DNA of 32,976 bases, from positions 1 to 32,976 of the forward strand of contig JACZJJ010000135.1 of assembly GCA_014860625.1 (NCBI GenBank), in the 5' to 3' direction. This document shows positions 26,531 to 32,976 of this stretch, piece after piece; within the stretch, counting starts at the first letter, position 1; each line of letters begins with the position of its first letter. The position numbers and the translations under genes are program-made. The stretch is from Bacteroidales bacterium. Its GTDB lineage: Bacteria > Bacteroidota > Bacteroidia > Bacteroidales > FEN-979. The notes under the pieces were generated by a model. The model was not told the origin of the DNA. It was given only the letters and a program-made list of their open reading frames with translations, and did not search any database.

Positions 26531-26829
26531 TTGTTAGCCAATTTTTCTTTTGCGAAATACGAATTGCGAAAGGCGAGTGGCAGTGTATCAACGGGTTCAA
26601 GTTTATAAATATCATAACTCCAGCCGGAAGCACGTAACTGCACATTCATTCCCGGGGTATTCAGCAGATAAAGAACTTCGGGATTGGGCTTGTTGTTCTG
26701 ATCAATGACCTGGCCTTTGTTTTCGATGAAGCCTATGGAGGACGATTTGGCAGAGGGATCAGGAGTTTGAGCGAACAGCAAATTCGTGAAAAATAGAAAA
26801 AATATTCCGGTAAAGACCTGGAGTCTCAT
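26512..26829 (-). CDS. N-terminal fragment of SBBP/FISUMP paralog 1 (signal peptide and DUF7948 start)
   Basis: 105 residues: a signal peptide (MRLQVFTGIFFLFFTNLLFA, cut before QTPD), then the start of a DUF7948-type domain (GFIENKGQ, VLYLLNTPGMNVQL, GWSYDIYK). It ends in a linker made of heptamer repeats, at a TAG stop. Beyond the TAG the same frame continues without a stop as HRIDFNLLNSNP and then the main fragment, so this is the true 5' end of that gene. Without read-through or reversion only a short secreted peptide would be made. The 26830-26941 gap holds divergent promoters; the minus-strand side shares a GCAACCAAT...GATATCTTT segment with paralog 2. Confidence 0.75.
   Translation of the reverse strand: MRLQVFTGIFFLFFTNLLFAQTPDPSAKSSSIGFIENKGQVIDQNNKPNPEVLYLLNTPGMNVQLRASGWSYDIYKLEPVDTLPLAFRNSYFAKEKLANNYANSE
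26551..26578. repeat. Degenerate heptamer array, paralog 1 N-terminal part
   Basis: TGCGAAA, TACGAAT, TGCGAAA, GGCGAGT. It belongs to the same variable linker between SYDIYK and HRIDF as the 26496-26530 array and is translated in the N-terminal fragment. Confidence 0.6.
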
Positions 26830-26905
26830 ATGGAAACGTATCGTTTAGTAAAGATATCAGAAATAGGTATTGGTTGCACTAAATATGAAATTTGGACGAG
26901 AATTA

Positions 26906-26937
26906 GTTGAAACATTGAGGTTACTTATGTATCTTTG
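26906..26937 (+). promoter_or_regulatory. Candidate promoter of the DUF433/DUF5615 module
   Basis: GTTG (26906-26909), 20 nt, then TATCTTTG (26930-26937), a full TAnnTTTG match ending only 4 nt before the ATG. It implies a leaderless or near-leaderless mRNA. Confidence 0.5.
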
Positions 26938-26941
26938 TATT

Positions 26942-27178
26942 ATGAGAAAAAAAGGTAATCAGTTGATCATCATTGACACCGAAATTCTTGGAGGAACTCC
27001 TGTATTTGCAGGGACAAGGGTTCCGGTCAAATTTTTCTTTGATTACATTGAAGCAGGAGAGACGATAGATGAATTTATTCTTAACTTTCCCACAGTTAAA
27101 AAGAACCAAGCCATGCAACTTCTCGAAACTGCCAGGAAGTTAATCATCCAACAAGTCCCTGATGAAAATTTTGCTTGA
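26942..27178 (+). CDS. DUF433 family antitoxin
   Basis: A 78-residue protein starting at the ATG at 26942 (MRKKGNQLIIIDTEILGGTPVF). It contains the DUF433 hallmark IDTEILGGTPVFAGTRVPV and a helix-turn-helix-like end (TIDEFILNFPTVKKNQAMQLLETA). Such proteins act as antitoxins to PIN-like DUF5615 partners. It overlaps the partner by 17 nt, so the two are translationally coupled. An upstream in-frame ATG at 26870 is rejected because it would precede the promoter and adds no family sequence. Confidence 0.85.
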   Translation: MRKKGNQLIIIDTEILGGTPVFAGTRVPVKFFFDYIEAGETIDEFILNFPTVKKNQAMQLLETARKLIIQQVPDENFA

Positions 27179-27485
27179 CGAAAACATTCCTAGAAAGCTC
27201 AAGTTTGATTTTAATATTGATGATGAAGTCAGAACAGTTCAGGAATTGAACTGGCAAGGAAAAAAGAATGGAGAGCTTCTGGGCTTGATGACTTTTGCAG
27301 GATTTGATATTTTCATTACTTTGGATAAAAACCTTCAATTTCAGCAGAATCTTAATAGATTTTCGATTCGGATAATCATTCTGGATGCTTCAAATAGCAG
27401 GTATCAAACTCTCCAACCTTTCATTTTAAAAGTGACCCAAGCACTTTCCGGGAAGATAGCAGGACAGATAATGATTATCACATAA
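27162..27485 (+). CDS. DUF5615 family PIN-like toxin
   Basis: A 107-residue PIN-like protein with the acidic start MKILLDENIPRKL (Asp6, Glu7) and the second acidic motif TLDKNLQ, as in other DUF5615 members. These are predicted metal-dependent RNases and form a type II toxin-antitoxin pair with DUF433 proteins. The reading frame is intact. The module sits on the plus strand between two minus-strand surface-protein genes. RNase activity is inferred from fold family only. Confidence 0.82.
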   Translation: MKILLDENIPRKLKFDFNIDDEVRTVQELNWQGKKNGELLGLMTFAGFDIFITLDKNLQFQQNLNRFSIRIIILDASNSRYQTLQPFILKVTQALSGKIAGQIMIIT

Positions 27486-27534
27486 TTCGATTTTTCAAGA
27501 TAGATAAATACCGGAAAAATTGGAGAGTTAACCA

Positions 27535-30500
27535 CTAATCTTTCAAACACCGCACCCCAAACGCATTCACCCTGTAACTCGGATAATACGACACCGAATA
27601 GTTATACTCATTCATCCCATGCGCCCAGGCTTTCCAGGGGCCATGGGAGGTTGAACTCCAGTAAAGGGTGGCAAGCCCTTCCAGATACCAGTTCCTGTTG
27701 AAAGCTGCGATTCCTGTCACTTGAGCATTAAATCCCGAATAGCCGGAATAGATCAACGGGCTTCCGGCAAAGGCATTTCCCTGGTATAAGGCAAACAACT
27801 GATTCCAGTCAGCTTCTGAAGGAATATGCCAGCCGGGAGGGCAGAGGCCCTGGGGTTCCTCGATGCCGGTGTAGCACATTAACTCGTCCCACTGGTAAAA
27901 CGAGGGACGAGGGACGAGGGATGAAGGACGAGTGTATTTTTCGGGGATACAGTTATCTCTTTGTGGTGTAGTAAAGGGGATCTCAGTTCCGTAATTCAGA
28001 TTTGAAGCAAACCAGCACTGGGACCCGATCTGGACGGTGGGATAGGACTGGTTGTCGCGGATATCCATTAAGAGATTTCCGCAAGAAAACGGCGACGCCG
28101 ATCGCGTATCGATGATCACATATCGCGCATCTGAACACAAAGCGATATTGGTGTACAAATAGGTGATCTGGTGGATTCCCGGACCGGCGATTGCCGGATT
28201 GAAATAATACAAAACACCACTACCACCACTTTCACTACTTACACCACTACCACTAAAGGTCCCTCCCAGTGGAATTCCACCTTTGAGTTGGATGGGCTTG
28301 GCGTTGACGGTGGTGATGGTGTCGAAGCAGGGGGAAAAGGTCACAGCCGGTGCTTCGACTACGGTCATGATGATTGGATTACCGGATGCCGGATTGCCGG
28401 TGGCGCAAGGTTCGGAGGAGGTCAGGATGCAGGATATCAGATCGCCGGATGCCGGATTATAGGTATAGGCGGGATTGTTTTGCCCCACATTAATCCCATT
28501 GACTTTCCATTGGAATGACGGGGAGGGTCCGCCATTGACGGGTGTTGCCGTAAATGTGACCGGGATTCCTCCGCAAACCGGATTAATCGATGGGGAGATG
28601 GTGATGCCGACGGGCAAGAGTGGATTAACGGTCATGGTAATTGGATTGCCGGATGCCGGATTGCCAGATGTGCAGAGTTCACTGGAGGTGAGGATGCAGG
28701 TGATTTGGTCATTGGTCATTGGTACATAGGTAAAGATGGGAGAGTTTGTTCCTGCATTGGTCGCATTGACCTGCCATTGGTAAGATGGAGTTGGGCCGGG
28801 GTTGGTCGGCGTTGCGGTTAAGGTAACAGAAGTTCCAGTGCATACCGGGTTTGATGAGGATGAAACCGATACGCTGATAGGCAATAGCGGATTCACGATC
28901 ATGGTGATCGTATTCGATGTGGTGGGGTTGTTGGCGGTGCAGATCGTGTTGGAGGAGGTCAGAACACACATAACCACATCCCCGTTTACCGGTGAATAAG
29001 TAAATACCGGATTGTTATCCCCGGTGTTTATGCCATTTACTTTCCATTGGTAGAATGGCGCGGTGCCGGGATTCGTCGGGGTGGCGGTATAGCTGACTGG
29101 TGTTCCTGCGCATCCATTATTCAGTGATCCGGAAATGGAAACCTTCACCGAATCGCCGGGCACCACAACAACATTATAAATGGAAGGATCTACAGCGTTG
29201 CATCCGTTGGTATCTGTATAATTCAGTTTAACCCATTGTGTCCCGGCATTGATCCAATTGACATGAATAAATGCATCGGCATCACCACCACCACCGGTCA
29301 TTGTGCCTCCGGGTGAAAGTGTCCAGGCATAATGCGATTTACCAGGTTCTGATGTATATGTGGCCAGTTCCCCTACACAGGATGTATCCGGACCTGTAAT
29401 GCCAGGAAGAGGCCTTGCAAGGGTGTGTATATAGAATGAATTGGGTTCACCATTCCCACATGTATTTGCACCTCTCACCCTGATATACCCAGATAGGGCG
29501 GACGGACCAAAATCAATGATTACCGAGTTCGAGTTTTGCCCGGAAACGATGATTGCTCCCGGCGGTAATTCCCATGTATAACTCGTTGCAAATAGTATTG
29601 GGGAACAAGAATAAGAAATGCTTGAAATAGGAATGCAAAGTGTGTCGGGCCCCGTTAATAATGTACTGGTATCCGGTACATAACAATCGACAAATTTGAC
29701 TAGATATATATCGGTTGAATCGCTGTAATTAGGTTGGTAAGAACCTGGCGTGGCAATAGATTGATGAGCGGAAGTGCCACCACTCATGTAGATTGTGTCT
29801 CCAAAAGTAGCGCAACCAATTCCCCAACAGGAGTCACCGTAATAGGTTCCCCAGGTTCTCTGGCCATTTTGAGTAAATTTCGCAAGGAATGCACTGGTGG
29901 TGCTTCCGAATAGGTTTGATTGGTAAGCCCCTGCCGTAGCTATACTCGTCGTTGATGAAGTGTTTCCGGTAATGAATACATTGTTACTGTCATCCGCGGC
30001 GATGCCTACCCCTATCTCATAGCCTGGTCCTCCAAAATATGTACCCCATACCCGCTGGCCTCCCGAGTTAAACTTTACTAAAAGGATATCCTGAACGCCA
30101 TCTAATGTTTGCTGAAAAGAGCCAGGGCTGGAAATGTTGATCGTAGATTTAGTTCCTCCGGTGAAATAGATATCCCCGTTATCATTTACTTTTATACCGT
30201 TAATATAATCCTCTTTATCCCCGCCATAGTAGGTTCCCCATAATCGTTGGCCCAAACTATCGAATTTGGCCAAAAAACAGTCGTAGATCTGCCAGCCGAG
30301 CGGACTATTCCCGATAACAGTCTGGTAAGCTCCTGGTGAAGCTATCCCGGTTGAAGAACTTGTATAACCTGCAACGATAAGATTTCCTATTTGATCTGTA
30401 GCAAGTTCCGCCGGAATATCCAGCCATGGTCCGCCGTAGTAGGAAGCCCAGGTTCTCTGACCTCCTGCCGTAAATTGTGCAATAAACCCATCAAAAAAAT

Positions 30501-31569
30501 TACCGGGTGAACCGCTGAAATTTGGTTGAAATGAACCTGGCGTTGAAATTCCGCTATCTGATACCGTGTAGCCACTGAGATAAACATGTCCATAGTGGTC
30601 AACGGCACAACCCATCCCTTCATCCAAACTATTCCCTCCATAATAGGTTGACCATATTCGTGATCCGGTCGAATCGAATTTGGCAAGGAAAGCATCTTCT
30701 CCCCAAATCAGGGTGGTTTGAAAAGCGCCGGGGGTAGCAATATTGGTTGTGGAAGTGGTCCTCCCAACAAAGTAGATGTTATTGGTATCGTCGATGGATA
30801 CTTGTTCACCTTGTTCCCACCCGGGTCCACCAAAATAGGTACCCCAAAATGGAAATCCTTCACTGCTGAATTTAACCAGAAATGAATCCCCGTTCCCCAG
30901 GAAAGTTGTCTGGTATGCTCCCACTGTAGCGATATTTGTGTGCGAGGTTGTCCAACCTGAAAAAACCACCTTCCCTGAATGATCAATGGCGAGGTTATAA
31001 CTATAATCAACACCAATACCACCATAATAGGTAGCCCACATCCTTCCAGGGATTGGATCGATGAGGAGGGTTGCCTTTTCAGGAATCTTTTCATCTGCTG
31101 ATAATCCAAAAACATTTCGACCAATCCTTTGAAACCTGCATTTTATTTCGACTGATTGTTCCTCAATCCGGTAAAAGCTGTGAGGGATTTGTTCTTCAAT
31201 AATGCCTATCGTGGTTTTTAATTTCAATGTACCCACGGGTGAAACACTATGTTTAGGTCCTTCAATTTTCAGCCGTATTGAAGAAATATCACCTCCAGGG
31301 TGAACTATGAAATTGTATTTGTATGCCTGCTCCTGGCTGGTGATAAACTCCATGTCGATGCCGGGGTAGATATCTTTGTAGATTACTGAGGTGAATTTTC
31401 GTACTCTGGTAACTCCTTCAGCCGGCGTTCCCGTGGTGTAATAGTTCAAATAATCCGTTGAAGGTTCAGAAGTGATGATTTCGCAGTTGGGATTAGAGTT
31501 GAGGAGGTCGAAGTCGATGCGATGTAAATTGATAATTGATAATTGATAATTGATAATTGAATTCGTCAT
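27535..31569 (-). CDS. SBBP beta-propeller / Ig-like / FISUMP surface protein, main fragment (paralog 2)
   Basis: 1344 residues with the architecture of paralog 1: DUF7948 end (YKDIYPGIDMEF), seven SBBP repeats (WGTYYGG-type), PKD-like parts, three Ig-like modules and a FISUMP domain ending FGVRCLKD. The ATG overlaps the stop of the N-terminal fragment (ATGA), so re-initiation is possible, but this product would lack a signal peptide. Its first residues NSIINYQLSIIN are translated AATTGAT heptamers. One extra heptamer in the array just upstream (31613-31668) would join the two parts into one frame of about 1461 residues, which suggests phase variation rather than simple decay. Confidence 0.8.
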   Translation of the reverse strand: MTNSIINYQLSIINLHRIDFDLLNSNPNCEIITSEPSTDYLNYYTTGTPAEGVTRVRKFTSVIYKDIYPGIDMEFITSQEQAYKYNFIVHPGGDISSIRLKIEGPKHSVSPVGTLKLKTTIGIIEEQIPHSFYRIEEQSVEIKCRFQRIGRNVFGLSADEKIPEKATLLIDPIPGRMWATYYGGIGVDYSYNLAIDHSGKVVFSGWTTSHTNIATVGAYQTTFLGNGDSFLVKFSSEGFPFWGTYFGGPGWEQGEQVSIDDTNNIYFVGRTTSTTNIATPGAFQTTLIWGEDAFLAKFDSTGSRIWSTYYGGNSLDEGMGCAVDHYGHVYLSGYTVSDSGISTPGSFQPNFSGSPGNFFDGFIAQFTAGGQRTWASYYGGPWLDIPAELATDQIGNLIVAGYTSSSTGIASPGAYQTVIGNSPLGWQIYDCFLAKFDSLGQRLWGTYYGGDKEDYINGIKVNDNGDIYFTGGTKSTINISSPGSFQQTLDGVQDILLVKFNSGGQRVWGTYFGGPGYEIGVGIAADDSNNVFITGNTSSTTSIATAGAYQSNLFGSTTSAFLAKFTQNGQRTWGTYYGDSCWGIGCATFGDTIYMSGGTSAHQSIATPGSYQPNYSDSTDIYLVKFVDCYVPDTSTLLTGPDTLCIPISSISYSCSPILFATSYTWELPPGAIIVSGQNSNSVIIDFGPSALSGYIRVRGANTCGNGEPNSFYIHTLARPLPGITGPDTSCVGELATYTSEPGKSHYAWTLSPGGTMTGGGGDADAFIHVNWINAGTQWVKLNYTDTNGCNAVDPSIYNVVVVPGDSVKVSISGSLNNGCAGTPVSYTATPTNPGTAPFYQWKVNGINTGDNNPVFTYSPVNGDVVMCVLTSSNTICTANNPTTSNTITMIVNPLLPISVSVSSSSNPVCTGTSVTLTATPTNPGPTPSYQWQVNATNAGTNSPIFTYVPMTNDQITCILTSSELCTSGNPASGNPITMTVNPLLPVGITISPSINPVCGGIPVTFTATPVNGGPSPSFQWKVNGINVGQNNPAYTYNPASGDLISCILTSSEPCATGNPASGNPIIMTVVEAPAVTFSPCFDTITTVNAKPIQLKGGIPLGGTFSGSGVSSESGGSGVLYYFNPAIAGPGIHQITYLYTNIALCSDARYVIIDTRSASPFSCGNLLMDIRDNQSYPTVQIGSQCWFASNLNYGTEIPFTTPQRDNCIPEKYTRPSSLVPRPSFYQWDELMCYTGIEEPQGLCPPGWHIPSEADWNQLFALYQGNAFAGSPLIYSGYSGFNAQVTGIAAFNRNWYLEGLATLYWSSTSHGPWKAWAHGMNEYNYSVSYYPSYRVNAFGVRCLKD
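27901..27935. repeat. Heptamer array in a FISUMP linker, paralog 2 (CGAGGGA)
   Basis: Units CGAGGGA x3, TGAAGGA, CGAGTGT, encoding RPSSLVPRPS. It has the same position and unit as in paralog 1. Confidence 0.85.
28099..28133. repeat. Degenerate heptamer array before the FISUMP domain, paralog 2
   Basis: CGATCGC, GTATCGA, TGATCAC, ATATCGC and GCATCTG share ATC at positions 3-5 of each unit. It occupies the linker that in paralog 1 holds ATGAGGG-type units. Confidence 0.5.
31527..31561. repeat. Heptamer array at the start of paralog 2 main frame (AATTGAT)
   Basis: Four perfect AATTGAT units and AATTGAA. Read on the coding (minus) strand the unit ATCAATT has no stop codon in any frame. Confidence 0.95.
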
Positions 31570-31913
31570 TCGTCCTTCGTCCCTTTCAAGCGCCGAAGCC
31601 TTGACGGAGGCGGTCGTCCTTCGTCCTTCGTCCTTCGTCCTTCGACCCTGAGCCCTGAGCCCTGCGCTTCTTCCTCATGCCTCACTTCATACACATCATA
31701 ACTCCACCCACCCCTCCTCAACTGCACATTCATCCCCGGGGTATTCAGCAGATACAGTACATCAGGATTGGGCTGGTTGTTCTGATCAATGATCTGACCT
31801 TTGTTTTCGATGAAGCCTGTGGAGGATAATTTGGAAAAGGAATCAGAGTTTTGAGCGAATAGTGAATTCGCGAAGAGCAGGATTATTATTCCGGTAAGAA
31901 GCCGGAGTTTCAT
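31566..31913 (-). CDS. N-terminal fragment of SBBP/FISUMP paralog 2 (signal peptide and DUF7948 start)
   Basis: 115 residues from the ATG at 31913 (MKLRLLTGIIILLFANSLFA, a signal peptide cut before QNSD). The DUF7948 start follows (GFIENKGQ, VLYLLNTPGMNVQL, GWSYDVYE), as in paralog 1. The rest is translated repeat (RTKDEGR-like) and ends at a TGA overlapping the ATG of the main fragment. The start is chosen by alignment with paralog 1; an earlier ATG at 31976 encodes no signal peptide and lies in the conserved upstream region. The imperfect GC-rich stem CGCC...GGCG near 31590-31612 interrupts the repeat. Confidence 0.75.
   Translation of the reverse strand: MKLRLLTGIIILLFANSLFAQNSDSFSKLSSTGFIENKGQIIDQNNQPNPDVLYLLNTPGMNVQLRRGGWSYDVYEVRHEEEAQGSGLRVEGRRTKDEGRPPPSRLRRLKGTKDE
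31613..31668. repeat. Eight-unit heptamer array at the frame break of paralog 2 (TTCGTCC/CTGAGCC)
   Basis: Eight units in constant phase: GTCGTCC, TTCGTCC x3, TTCGACC, CTGAGCC x2, CTGCGCT. More TTCGTCC units lie at 31569-31582. The coding-strand unit GGACGAA is free of stops in every frame, so unit gain or loss changes the frame without creating a stop inside the array. Confidence 0.9.
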
Positions 31914-32014
31914 AGGGGAAAGTTTCGTACAGGAAAGATATCGGAAATACGGATTGGTTGCATGGTTATAATACAAAGTTCAGATCATGATCCCGATATG
32001 CAACTAACCCTTTT

Positions 32015-32221
32015 TCAGGGTAAATCAGACGTATCCAGTCCTGCTTGCTTAAGTATTGCATAAAATGTGCCTTTGGGAAGATCCTTTTTCCCGTGCATTG
32101 GAACGATTACTGTTATATTGTTTCCAGTATGTTAGAATAATTGATGACTTCCATTGGTGCGACGATAAATGAATCCGTTCTTTTGCAGGGTTTTTATCAG
32201 ATATTTGGCTGAATAATTCAT
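32015..32221 (-). pseudogene. hicA: hicA toxin gene with an in-frame stop
   Basis: Reading from the ATG at 32221, which overlaps the hicB stop (ATGA), gives a HicA double-stranded-RNA-binding-fold sequence: SAKYLIKTLQKNGFIYRRTNGSH with the catalytic His26. Codon 30 is TAA (32132-32134). After it the same frame resumes with typical HicA sequence, VIVPMHGKKDLPKGTFYAILKQAGL, and ends at a TGA at 32015. A single base change from a Tyr codon explains the TAA. The toxin is therefore probably inactive, leaving an orphan antitoxin. The remaining gap upstream of paralog 2 (31914-32014) holds no gene. Confidence 0.85.
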
Positions 32222-32457
32222 GCATCGATCAGGTTTAACGAATATTCAAGAGTGGTGCTATCATCACGAATTTCTTTTCCTGATTCTTTAAGTTCAGAAA
32301 TGTAAAGTTCAATGGCTTCCCTTGCCATATCTATTGCATGATCAATATTTTCACCATAAGTGATACAACCTGGTAATGCGGGTACTGTTACCGTGTATTC
32401 TCCTTTAGGCTCTTTATGAAGAAGAATTTTAAAGGTCAATGACTTTGGGTTTTCCAT
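32218..32457 (-). CDS. hicB: HicB family antitoxin (short form)
   Basis: 79 residues from the ATG at 32457, with the degenerate RNase-H-like HicB domain: YTVTVPALPGCITYGENIDHAIDMAREAIELYI. It neutralises the HicA mRNA interferase by binding it. It is short: no C-terminal helix-turn-helix or ribbon-helix-helix is seen, so direct DNA binding is doubtful. It lies upstream of hicA, the less usual order. An alternative ATG at 32475 adds six residues. A -7 box inside an inverted repeat lies upstream. Confidence 0.85.
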   Translation of the reverse strand: MENPKSLTFKILLHKEPKGEYTVTVPALPGCITYGENIDHAIDMAREAIELYISELKESGKEIRDDSTTLEYSLNLIDA

Positions 32458-32472
32458 ATGATTTTCTTTTAC

Positions 32473-32507
32473 CACTGATTCAACACAAAGGTAACAAATA
32501 ATCAGTG
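32473..32507 (-). promoter_or_regulatory. hicBA promoter flanked by an inverted repeat
   Basis: Minus-strand TACCTTTG (32486-32493) is a full -7 match. It is enclosed by CACTGATT (32473-32480) and its inverse AATCAGTG (32500-32507). The dyad around the promoter suggests an operator, as toxin-antitoxin operons usually autoregulate. Confidence 0.5.
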
Positions 32508-32530
32508 ATCATCCAGTTAATGATTTCTCC

Positions 32531-32976
32531 TCAATCCCTCACACACCTCACCCCAAACCCATTCCCCCTGTAACTGGGATAATACGACACAGAATAGTTG
32601 TACTCATTCATCCCATGCGCCCAGGCTTTCCACGGGCCATGCGATGTAGAACTCCAGAATATGGTTGCAAAGCCATCAAAATGCCAGCTTTGGTTGAAGG
32701 CATTGATTCCCGATAATTGCGCGTTAAATCCCGAATAACCGGAATAGATTAACGGGCTTCCGGCAAAGGCGTTTCCCTGGTAAACCGCAAACAACTGGTT
32801 CCAGTCTGTTTCTGATGGAACATGCCACCCCGGCAGACACAAACCTTGGATTTCTTCAGAATTTTGGTAACACATCATTTCATCCCATTGATATACTGCA
32901 AACTGCAAACTGCCAACTGCTGACTTGTATTTTTCCGGGATGCAGTTGTCGCGCTGGGGGGTGGTGTAAGGGATCT
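32531..32976 (-). CDS. FISUMP domain protein, C-terminal part (paralog 3, cut by window edge)
   Basis: The frame is open from the window edge to the TGA/TAG-type stop at 32531. It reads IPYTTPQRDNCIPEKY, a linker, YQWDEMMCY, LCLPGWHVPSETDWNQLF, IYSGYSGFNAQ, WSSTSHGPWKAWAHGMNEY and GNGFGVRCVRD. This is the same FISUMP end as paralogs 1 and 2, with close residue identity. The upstream domains are outside the window. The linker SAVGSLQFAV is encoded by a CTGCAAA-type heptamer array, unlike the CGAGGGA arrays of the other two. Confidence 0.85.
   Translation of the reverse strand, partial: IPYTTPQRDNCIPEKYKSAVGSLQFAVYQWDEMMCYQNSEEIQGLCLPGWHVPSETDWNQLFAVYQGNAFAGSPLIYSGYSGFNAQLSGINAFNQSWHFDGFATIFWSSTSHGPWKAWAHGMNEYNYSVSYYPSYRGNGFGVRCVRD
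32896..32923. repeat. Heptamer array in a FISUMP linker, paralog 3 (CTGCAAA)
   Basis: CTGCAAA, CTGCAAA, CTGCCAA, CTGCTGA, at the position where paralogs 1 and 2 carry CGAGGGA units. Confidence 0.85.

Noticed and set aside
22525-26829. Type IX secretion sorting domain at the end of the FISUMP proteins
   Set aside because: All three end directly in the FISUMP motif (RCLLD, RCLKD, RCVRD) with no further C-terminal domain.

Overview
The window looks like chromosomal DNA of a free-living or environmental member of the Bacteroidota, probably Bacteroidales or Marinilabiliales-like. The evidence is an S46 dipeptidyl-peptidase, a DUF4293 gene beside rho, a Rho with a long disordered insert, SBBP-repeat and FISUMP (Fibrobacter-type paralogous domain) surface proteins, almost no Shine-Dalgarno sites, and repeated TAnnTTTG -7 promoter elements.

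Layout. (1) 11-2705 (+): GNAT acetyltransferase, alanine racemase and an ornithine-racemase-type enzyme, tightly packed. (2) 2709-7141 (-): secreted S46 peptidase, a decayed QueG-like iron-sulfur gene, and recQ. (3) 7217-10019 (-): citrate lyase as a CitD-CitE fusion followed by CitF. (4) 10087-15414 (+): an envelope operon of LTA-synthase-type phosphoglycerol transferase, diacylglycerol kinase, MscS-type channel and outer-membrane barrel. The first enzyme type releases diacylglycerol and the second can recycle it, and the channel suggests an osmotic theme. (5) 15517-16518 (+): ornithine carbamoyltransferase. (6) 16515-19514 (-): rmuC, rlmB, a small conserved protein and an FtsE-like ATPase. 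(7) 19601-22493: phosphodiesterase, DUF4293 and rho. (8) 22525-32976: an accessory block with three tandem minus-strand paralogs ending in FISUMP domains, separated by two toxin-antitoxin modules (DUF433/DUF5615 and hicB/hicA, with hicA broken by a stop codon). No tRNA, rRNA, CRISPR array or transposase was seen.

The most unusual signal is a dispersed set of short tandem arrays, mostly with a 7-nt period and some with 8 or 9. They lie in intergenic gaps, in the presumed argF leader, and at the same linker positions of the FISUMP paralogs. Equivalent linkers can carry unrelated heptamers, while some unit sequences recur at distant loci. In the paralog at 27535-31913 a heptamer-rich tract sits exactly where the reading frame breaks, and gain of one unit would restore one continuous frame. 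This makes it a candidate phase-variable surface protein. The paralog at 22525-26829 is interrupted at the equivalent place by an in-frame TAG inside a 14-nt tandem duplication.
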